The notes under the pieces: model-generated
Database searches by the model: none
The model's input: only the letters and a program-made list of their open reading frames with translations
What the model was told of the DNA's origin: nothing
Translations under genes and position numbers: made by a program
In this document: one piece after another, positions 6,950-12,462 of the stretch
Position numbering within the stretch: the first letter of the stretch is position 1
Layout of the letters: the number at the start of each line of letters is the position of its first letter
Origin: Desulfobacteraceae bacterium
GTDB taxonomy: Bacteria; Desulfobacterota; Desulfobacteria; Desulfobacterales; Desulfobacteraceae
Length of the DNA stretch: 12,462 nucleotides
Direction: 5' to 3'
Assembly: GCA_015486915.1 (NCBI GenBank)
Contig: WFQS01000193.1
Span: 1 to 12,462 of the forward strand

Positions 6950-7549
6950 TTAACATTCATTGTTAACCAGGCCACTGAAAATTCGTCTGAGAATTTTGTC
7001 ACTTATTTCTGAAATCAGAAAATGATCATCTTCAGTCCTGTTCAGAGTCTTTGATACATGGGAACATGGTTTTATACTTTGCCGCTTAACATTTATAAGA
7101 AAGAGCTCATTTTGCACAGAGTCACAAATGCTTTTTATATGTTCGTCAAAATTTCTGATTTTTTGAGGCTCCGTAGCGCTGTCCAGCTCGGCCTCATGGC
7201 CGTTATAGGAATTCATGGGCAATCCCCTTTTGTGGGAGTTCTTATTGCTATGCCTGTTAAGCCAGGCATCACAGGCATCATGGGACCCTATGAACAGGAA
7301 AAAGAAATTAGATTTTTTCCTGATACAGACAAGCCTGTATCCACTTCCAAGATTAAATTTATACAAGTTTTTTATGCGCGCATCCTTTTTATGGGTTAAT
7401 TTACCTGCATTGGTAAACCGGCTCCCTTTAAAGACATCCTCAATGATCCGTCTTGCCCTTTGTGCAGCAATAAAAGGTGCTTTTACCTGCTTTTCCATCT
7501 GAATCAGTTTTTTTTCCACTTTGGGACTAATATGCACCCGGACAATCAT
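6950..7549 (-). CDS. RelE/ParE-like toxin-fold protein carrying an internal repeat
   Basis: Residues 1-100 look like a RelE/ParE-superfamily domain: VHISPKVEKKLIQMEKQVK, a helix, then GSGYRLVCIRKKSNFFFLFI and GSHDACDAWLNRH. This is the toxin-like module also found beside UvrD-type helicases. Residues about 115-153 are encoded by the antisense strand of repeat copy C. Residues 154-199 (ending DDHFLISEISDKILRRIFSG) may be the original C-terminal tail. The insertion left the frame open, so the protein may still be made at 199 residues instead of about 160. AAAGG lies five bases before the ATG. No antitoxin gene is evident on either side, which argues for an orphan or altered function. Toxin activity is not shown by the sequence. 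Confidence 0.65.
   Translation of the reverse strand: MIVRVHISPKVEKKLIQMEKQVKAPFIAAQRARRIIEDVFKGSRFTNAGKLTHKKDARIKNLYKFNLGSGYRLVCIRKKSNFFFLFIGSHDACDAWLNRHSNKNSHKRGLPMNSYNGHEAELDSATEPQKIRNFDEHIKSICDSVQNELFLINVKRQSIKPCSHVSKTLNRTEDDHFLISEISDKILRRIFSGLVNNEC
7094..7205 (+). repeat. Dispersed repeat, copy C (112 bp, inside toxin-like ORF)
   Basis: Ungapped match to copy B over 112 bases (about 21 differences by hand). It includes ATGTTCGTCAAAAT, TCTGATTTTTTGAGG and the invariant CGGCCTCATGGCCGTTA (hairpin 7189-7202). It lies antisense to the toxin-like gene and encodes its residues 115-153. No clear target-site duplication is visible at either junction. Confidence 0.85.
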
Positions 7550-7792
7550 AATACCTTTCCAAAAATTCCATCTGCTACCTGAATTTTAATTTTTATAGAT
7601 GAAGAGTTAATATATAATAATATAAGATTTTACAAATTGATAATTCATATAAGCCATTTCAATGCTATTGGAATAATGGATACAACTCAAATTGACTTTG
7701 TTTATAGAATTTTCCGGAAAGCTATTTCATTTGGAATAGGATAAACCATGATGGATCAATGTGATTTGCTAAATTTTGAGAAAGTTGGTAAG

Positions 7793-7821
7793 TTGACCTC
7801 AATGCTGTGCAGATTTGTAAT
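7793..7821 (+). promoter_or_regulatory. Candidate promoter of the dienoyl-CoA isomerase gene
   Basis: TTGACC (7793-7798), a 17-base spacer and TGTAAT (7816-7821) form a good sigma-70-type match. The implied leader is about 80 bases. An inverted repeat overlaps the expected start of transcription. Confidence 0.55.
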
Positions 7822-7824
7822 TCT

Positions 7825-7846
7825 TTGAAATCCAGAACATTTCAAC
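7825..7846. promoter_or_regulatory. Possible operator: TTGAAAT-N7-ATTTCAA
   Basis: Perfect 7-base inverted arms, TTGAAAT and ATTTCAA, are separated by seven bases just downstream of the candidate -10. This is the right place for a repressor, for example a TetR- or FadR-type fatty-acid regulator. No regulator gene is in the window, so its identity is unknown. Confidence 0.35.
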
Positions 7847-7906
7847 ATCTTTAATTTACAAAAGTTTCATACAAAAAAACGGCCATTTGGCTGACAGAGG
7901 ACAAAA

Positions 7907-8728
7907 ATGAGTAAATACAAATATTATATAATTGAAAAAAAAGCTCCCATTGCCTGGGTATTTCTTAATCGTCCGGATAAAAAAAATGCAATGAATCCAC
8001 CTGCCTGGAAAGAAGCTCCGGAAGTTTTTAAATCTTTGAACAATGATCCGGACATCAGGGTAATCATCCTTGCAGGAAAAGGTTCGGGGTTCTGTGCAGG
8101 TATTGATTTAATGGGTATGATGGGTGAAATTCCCGAGTTGCTGGACCCTGCCCAGAAAGGCGGTATCAAATGGCAGTTGATACAGAAAATTTATTCACTT
8201 CAAAAGACCATGACCTGTATAGAAGAATGCAGAAAACCTGTTATTGCTGCTGTTCACGGGTATTGCATTGGAGCTGGCCTTGATATGATAACAGCCTGTG
8301 ATATACGACTGGGTTCTAAAGACGCTCTTTTTTCCTTAAGAGAAGCAGCCGTGGGATTTGTTGCAGATGTTGGGGTTCTCCAGAGATTACCCCACATTGT
8401 GGGCCAGGGTATAACGCGGGAGCTTGCCTATACTGCAAAAAATATTACTGCAGACCATGCAAAGGATGTACTGCTCCTTAATGGGGTTTTTCAGGATCAG
8501 GATACTTTGATGGCCGGTGCTGAAAAAATGGCATTGGATATTGCAGACTGTTCTCCCATTGCCGTGCAGGCATCAAAGGATGTTCTCAACCATGGAATAG
8601 GTAAGAGCATTGATGACGGATTAAAATATGTGGCATCCATAAGTTCCAACATTATTCCCTCCGACGACCTGTTTGAGGCGGTAGCAGCTTTTACGGAAAA
8701 AAGAAAACCTAAATTTACCGGAAAATAG
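7907..8728 (+). CDS. Delta3,5-delta2,4-dienoyl-CoA isomerase (crotonase family)
   Basis: A 273-residue crotonase-fold enzyme. The segment from GAGLDMITACDIRLGSKDA through REAAVGFVADVGVLQRLPHI closely follows mammalian ECH1, the dienoyl-CoA isomerase. All three acidic residues of that enzyme are present: D126 (GLD), E146 (REAAVG) and D154 (VADVG). This distinguishes it from ordinary enoyl-CoA hydratase, which has two Glu residues. GSGFCAGID (about 59-67) and GYCIGAG supply the oxyanion hole. The reaction shifts conjugated double bonds of 3,5-dienoyl-CoA to 2,4, allowing beta-oxidation of fatty acids with odd-position double bonds. AGAGGAC precedes the ATG at good spacing. It converges on the Pfa-type synthase gene with one base between stop codons. 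Confidence 0.88.
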   Translation: MSKYKYYIIEKKAPIAWVFLNRPDKKNAMNPPAWKEAPEVFKSLNNDPDIRVIILAGKGSGFCAGIDLMGMMGEIPELLDPAQKGGIKWQLIQKIYSLQKTMTCIEECRKPVIAAVHGYCIGAGLDMITACDIRLGSKDALFSLREAAVGFVADVGVLQRLPHIVGQGITRELAYTAKNITADHAKDVLLLNGVFQDQDTLMAGAEKMALDIADCSPIAVQASKDVLNHGIGKSIDDGLKYVASISSNIIPSDDLFEAVAAFTEKRKPKFTGK

Positions 8729-8729
8729 T

Positions 8730-11700
8730 TCATTTTTTTGTTCTGGCCATGTTTTTTGCACATCTGATTTCACGCTGGTGCTTTGGTGTAATGGCGAGGG
8801 TGAAATTTTCCATTTCGTAGATACGCAGCCCGTCAACAAAAATTTCACCGTCTGCGGTGATTTCAGGAAATTCCGATTCTTTAATATCCTTGATATGTGC
8901 GTGCACTTCAATATTTGAGTTTTTCGGAACAATTTGTCCCCTGTATAACCATTTGTGGGTATGAGGTATCATCTGAGTCTTAAATTCATCGGGAGAAAAT
9001 TTAAATTTTTTCAATGCAAAGAACCTGATGAGCTGGAGAAAAGATTCTACGCCAAGGGAGCCCGGACAGACAGGGTCCTGGAAAAAATGGGCTTTAAAAA
9101 ACCATTCATCGGGATCAACTTTTTTGCTGGCTTTTATATAGCCCTTTTTATACTGGCCGCCTTGGGGAATAAAAAGATCGATTGTATCAATCATTTTAAG
9201 TGCCTTTGCCGGCATACCGTTGTTTTGATCATAATTTAAATCATCCGGAGTCAAAGGGGCAAAGTCTTTTAATATAAAGGATTCAGCATTTTTTAATTCC
9301 CTGTTCGAAGGCATATAATTAAATTTTGGTTTTTGTATTCCCGCCTGGCTTTCAAGGGCCTGTTTCGTGAAAAAACCGAAATTGGTATGACCTCTGTAAA
9401 GGCAGTCTTTGCCTTTTAGAACTTCCATATCAAAGTCCTGGATGATCATCCCGCCTGCTTCGGATACATTTGTCATGCGGGCTTTCATGGTCAGGCATTC
9501 CATATCCCGGTAAACAGGCTTTATGACTTCAGCCTCACCTCCAAGATTCCTGAAAAACAGCCTTTTACTGCTTTTCAATGCAGATCCGGCATATGCGGCA
9601 AGCCATCCGCATGGCTGCAGGGCTATTTCAAGAAGAATGCTGAAAGGCAGGATATCTGATCCTCCGTCTGCCCTGAAGAACCATCCGTCACAGGGAAGAT
9701 CAAATTCAGCTTCAATCCACCCTCCCGGTTTCATCTCCCATGGCGTGTGATCTGCTTTTATTACTCTGTCCATGAAACAATACGGAGGGCCAGGCAACCT
9801 TGCTATCTTGCGCTCATTGTCAAAAATATTATATTTATCTCCGAATGCAATAGAAGGCTTTCCCGTTGCAAAGGCAATAATTTGCTCCTTTGAACATATA
9901 ATATTATGTGAATCATATTGCTTTGAAGCTGTAAATTTGTTGAGCAGAGACGGTTCCACTACAGCTTCAAATCCCGTTATAGCCGCAATGACGATATTAT
10001 TCTCATCAAGAAAAGTAAAATAACCGCTTATGCTGTGGTTGGTCTGCCTGTTTTTTGTAAAAACAATTTTTACATCTCCTCTGCATTTTGCAAAGGAGGA
10101 ATATATCCTGAAATTTGCGATATAGGATGGCAGACATACCTTCCCCGTTGTTTCATAACACCATATTATTACCGCCTGAAATGCCGAATCAATAATTAAA
10201 GGATTAATTATCCATTGTTTCCTGTGGACAGTTTTAAGCCAGGTTTCCGGGGGTGGCGTTTGGGAGGAGATCACCTCAATGGATGTTTTTGAAATTCCGG
10301 TAATGGATTTTATACCCTGCATTGCTTTACCGTGGAAAAGAATCGATTCATATGCCTTGTCAACGGAAAAACCGCACGGTTTAAAGGCCTCGGTCTCTAT
10401 GCCTGATACAGAGTTCACGGGCGGAGCAGGAAGTCTGTCTTTCAGCAGGATAACGCATTGTGAGTGAAGATTTTCTATATTTTCTGATCCTGATTCAATA
10501 TCCGGTGAAATATTTTGTGAAACAATTGCACCGTCAATTTTAAAATTATTTCCCGATGGCCTGCATTTACCGGTCTTTACATCGATATGTATTTCTTTTG
10601 ATCCCGGTTTAATCCCTTTAAGCAGCCTTATCCTGTCCAATCCGTAAAAATAAAGACCGGGATTAGCTATTTCTGATCCATGGGCAAACAATTCCATGAT
10701 CAAAGCAAATGGTACAACAGGTTCCCCTGCTATCCTGTGGGAATGAAGAACAGGGCATGATTCAAGGCCCATGGATGTTGACCAGGCAGTGGTCAATTGA
10801 GATGTTATGTTTTTTGTAGACTTTTTTTCCAGCGGTTTTTCTAATTTTTCTTTTAGTTGTGATTTTGGCAGTGTTTCTATATCTTCATACCTGCTGTTTT
10901 GAATCAAATGCGCTCCCACTATAACTTCTACGGGGCAGGGTCTGTTTCCCGCTGTATCCTGATGTACACCCATCTCATCAATCAGTGCTTCTGCTCCCTG
11001 TTTTAAGGGTATAAGGTCAATGCCTCTTTTTAAAAATTCCCGTTTAAGTGAGGCATTTACCATGCCGCCCTCCCAGGGTCCCCAGTTCATGGAAATGAAT
11101 CTGCATTGTCCATTGAGCTTTGAATTGATCTTTGCATTTTTCTGAGCTGTTTTATTTAAAACTTCATTTGCCATGGCATAGTCAGACTGTCCCCTGTTTC
11201 CGGTCCTTGCGGCAATTGATGAAAACAGAATGAAATACTTCAGTTTATCTTCTGTTGATGCATCAAGAAGGTTATGCATCCCTTTTACCTTTGTGTCAAA
11301 GACCTTTGAAAATTGAATCTCACTCTTGTCAGCAATAAATTTATCCTCCACAACACCTGCACCGTGGATGATCCCGGTTATTTTACCGAAGGTTTCTCTT
11401 ACATCTGTCAGTATGGAATTGATTTTTTCACTATCTCTGATATCTGCTGAATAATATTTAACTTCAGATCCAAAATTTTTTATTTTTTCAAGTGTATTTT
11501 TTATTTCACGATTGGATATGATTTCTTTATATTTTTTATTGATTTCAGAAGGGCTTAGCCGCTTTTGTCCGGATTGATTTGAAAAAATAGCCTGTTTTAT
11601 TTCTGTCTCACTTAAAAGGCCTTTTAACCATTTGGGTTCGTCATGGGGTTTGACACTTCTTCCAATGAGGACAATTTTGGGTAAATATTTTTCTGCAATT

Positions 11701-12462
11701 GCAATGGCACACCTTGCAGTAACCCCCTTTGCGCCTCCTGTTATAATCATCACATCACTGTTATTAAGATCTGCACCGGTTTTCTCTGCATTATTGTCTA
11801 TTAATTGGGGGATGTAGCAGATATTATCACTTATACCCATTTCCACATTGCCGTGTGTCATTGTGAACATTACCGCTGTTTCGATATTTTTCATGCATTC
11901 TTCTATATTTTCAGGCATTTCAATACTGTGGCAGAGAACATTTGTCCATTCAATATCTGCGGTTTTGGCAAGCCCTGCAAGCCCGCCCTGTACAGGTTCT
12001 GCAATTGATGAGCCTTTAAATCCGAATTTGCCGCCTAGAAAGGATACAGTTGCAAAAAAACTTCCGGTCTTTTCAGCTGATTCAATGAGAGCAGGAGCAG
12101 ATTTTTTTGTAAGAATAAAAGCAGATTTTAAAAATTTTTCTGCAGTTTCCCTGTCATGGTATTTAAGGGAATCGGAAATTATAATAAGACCTGCAATATT
12201 TTTAAGCTCTAAAGTATTATCGCTGGTTATGACTTGAGATTCATGGGGGCTCTTAACAGCAGCAGAGCAGACTTGATCCATATTGATAATTTTTGTTTTA
12301 ATTCCCATACTGCTGAATTCTTCTTCAAAACGCCTGGCAACACCTGAATGGTCCTGTGTGATGTAAACGATCTTATTTTTTGGGATAATAAGTTTTGAAC
12401 CGTTGTGGAATTTTATGTGATCAATTGGAAATTCTTTTAGAAAAACGGTCTGCCTTAAAAGA
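8730..12462 (-). CDS. Pfa/PUFA-synthase-type megasynthase, C-terminal part: KR - PKS DH - FabA-like DH x2
   Basis: The frame is open to the window edge, so the Met at 12308 is internal and 51 more residues precede it. Counting from that Met, 1-165 is a structural KR half (FFATVSFLGGKFGF, GGLAGLAKTADIEWTNV). At 185-415 is the ketoreductase, with TGGAKGVTA for NADPH, S363/S364, Y377 and N381, and the insertion typical of PfaA. At about 515-785 is a PKS-type dehydratase with H524-x3-G-x4-P533 and D707-SAF-Q711. Two FabA-like hot-dog domains follow: 838-985 (EIALQPCGWLAAY, FRNLGGEA) and about 1030-1180 (H1074 in KAHFFQDPVCPGSLGVES). These are PfaA-C-terminal and PfaC-type modules in one chain. 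It would reduce and dehydrate acyl-carrier-bound intermediates of a long-chain lipid. The product is unknown, and the KS, AT and ACP domains must lie upstream or elsewhere. Confidence 0.9.
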   Translation of the reverse strand, partial: LLRQTVFLKEFPIDHIKFHNGSKLIIPKNKIVYITQDHSGVARRFEEEFSSMGIKTKIINMDQVCSAAVKSPHESQVITSDNTLELKNIAGLIIISDSLKYHDRETAEKFLKSAFILTKKSAPALIESAEKTGSFFATVSFLGGKFGFKGSSIAEPVQGGLAGLAKTADIEWTNVLCHSIEMPENIEECMKNIETAVMFTMTHGNVEMGISDNICYIPQLIDNNAEKTGADLNNSDVMIITGGAKGVTARCAIAIAEKYLPKIVLIGRSVKPHDEPKWLKGLLSETEIKQAIFSNQSGQKRLSPSEINKKYKEIISNREIKNTLEKIKNFGSEVKYYSADIRDSEKINSILTDVRETFGKITGIIHGAGVVEDKFIADKSEIQFSKVFDTKVKGMHNLLDASTEDKLKYFILFSSIAARTGNRGQSDYAMANEVLNKTAQKNAKINSKLNGQCRFISMNWGPWEGGMVNASLKREFLKRGIDLIPLKQGAEALIDEMGVHQDTAGNRPCPVEVIVGAHLIQNSRYEDIETLPKSQLKEKLEKPLEKKSTKNITSQLTTAWSTSMGLESCPVLHSHRIAGEPVVPFALIMELFAHGSEIANPGLYFYGLDRIRLLKGIKPGSKEIHIDVKTGKCRPSGNNFKIDGAIVSQNISPDIESGSENIENLHSQCVILLKDRLPAPPVNSVSGIETEAFKPCGFSVDKAYESILFHGKAMQGIKSITGISKTSIEVISSQTPPPETWLKTVHRKQWIINPLIIDSAFQAVIIWCYETTGKVCLPSYIANFRIYSSFAKCRGDVKIVFTKNRQTNHSISGYFTFLDENNIVIAAITGFEAVVEPSLLNKFTASKQYDSHNIICSKEQIIAFATGKPSIAFGDKYNIFDNERKIARLPGPPYCFMDRVIKADHTPWEMKPGGWIEAEFDLPCDGWFFRADGGSDILPFSILLEIALQPCGWLAAYAGSALKSSKRLFFRNLGGEAEVIKPVYRDMECLTMKARMTNVSEAGGMIIQDFDMEVLKGKDCLYRGHTNFGFFTKQALESQAGIQKPKFNYMPSNRELKNAESFILKDFAPLTPDDLNYDQNNGMPAKALKMIDTIDLFIPQGGQYKKGYIKASKKVDPDEWFFKAHFFQDPVCPGSLGVESFLQLIRFFALKKFKFSPDEFKTQMIPHTHKWLYRGQIVPKNSNIEVHAHIKDIKESEFPEITADGEIFVDGLRIYEMENFTLAITPKHQREIRCAKNMARTKK

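Larger units (their letters stand above)
7550..7906. other. AT-rich intergenic region upstream of dienoyl-CoA isomerase
   Basis: About 357 bases between two divergent genes. The only open stretch noticed is a 26-codon one at 7748-7828, with no ribosome binding site or recognisable product. The right-hand part holds a promoter and an inverted repeat, listed separately. I see nothing else that I can support. Confidence 0.6.

Noticed and set aside
7058..7502. Plus-strand ORFs opposite the toxin-like gene.
   Set aside because: They run through repeat C and the antisense of a gene with domain similarity; outside the repeat they have no recognisable features.
7748..7828. Short ORF of 26 codons upstream of the isomerase gene.
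   Set aside because: No ribosome binding site, no recognisable product, and it overlaps the promoter candidate.
7877..7895. Possible fourth copy of the repeat end (minus strand CAGCCAAATGGCCG, 11 of 14 bases like the conserved hairpin).
   Set aside because: No similarity continues into the rest of the repeat, so a chance match is as likely.
12306..12308. Met at 12308 as start of the synthase.
   Set aside because: The frame is open for 51 more codons to the window edge, with sequence typical of the region before a Pfa ketoreductase (IVYITQDHSGVARRF).
1..12462. CRISPR arrays, IS elements with transposase genes, attachment sites.
   Set aside because: None seen; the only repeats of note are the three dispersed copies.

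Overview
The window looks like chromosomal DNA from an AT-rich anaerobic deltaproteobacterium, most plausibly a sulfate reducer of the Desulfobacteraceae. This is inferred from gene content and composition: an argG-argH-lipoprotein-folK-transaldolase run, a TudS-like/DUF1858 pair, and a large PUFA-synthase-type (Pfa) lipid megasynthase. No rRNA or species marker is present. TTG start codons with good ribosome binding sites recur (transaldolase, DUF1858 protein, TudS-like protein).

Layout. (1) 1-3913, plus strand: the 3' end of argG, an overlapping remnant of a HicB antitoxin, complete argH, a small FN3-domain lipoprotein, folK and a small transaldolase that ends in an AT-rich hairpin. (2) 3952-4201: a consensus promoter, tRNA-Gly(GCC), tRNA-Cys(GCA) and a strong intrinsic terminator. 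(3) 4476-6861, minus strand, read from high to low coordinates: a DUF1858-like CxxC protein, a TudS-related putative desulfidase, a polar amino-acid-type substrate-binding protein and its permease, with no ATPase gene. (4) 6950-7549, minus strand: a RelE/ParE-like toxin-fold ORF. (5) 7550-7906: an AT-rich intergenic region with a promoter and a possible operator. (6) 7907-8728, plus strand: a dienoyl-CoA isomerase with all three family acidic residues. (7) 8730-12462, minus strand: the C-terminal 1243 residues of a multidomain synthase (ketoreductase, PKS-type dehydratase, then two FabA-type hot-dog domains). It stays open to the window edge, so its N-terminus lies outside.

The most unusual feature is a dispersed repeat of about 112 bp, present three times (2187-2284, 4324-4435 on the minus strand, 7094-7205). 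It ends in an invariant 14-nt hairpin, CGGCC-TCAT-GGCCG. One copy forms the N-terminal coding region of the lipoprotein gene and supplies a possible start codon. One lies just behind the ABC permease and seems to supply its terminator. One is inserted antisense inside the toxin-like ORF without breaking its frame. All differences in length between the copies are multiples of three.

Functionally, region 3 reads as uptake of a small, possibly sulfur-containing compound coupled to desulfidation. Regions 6 and 7 pair synthesis of a long-chain, possibly polyunsaturated, product with an enzyme used to degrade odd-position double bonds. Both pairings are inferences from gene neighbourhood.
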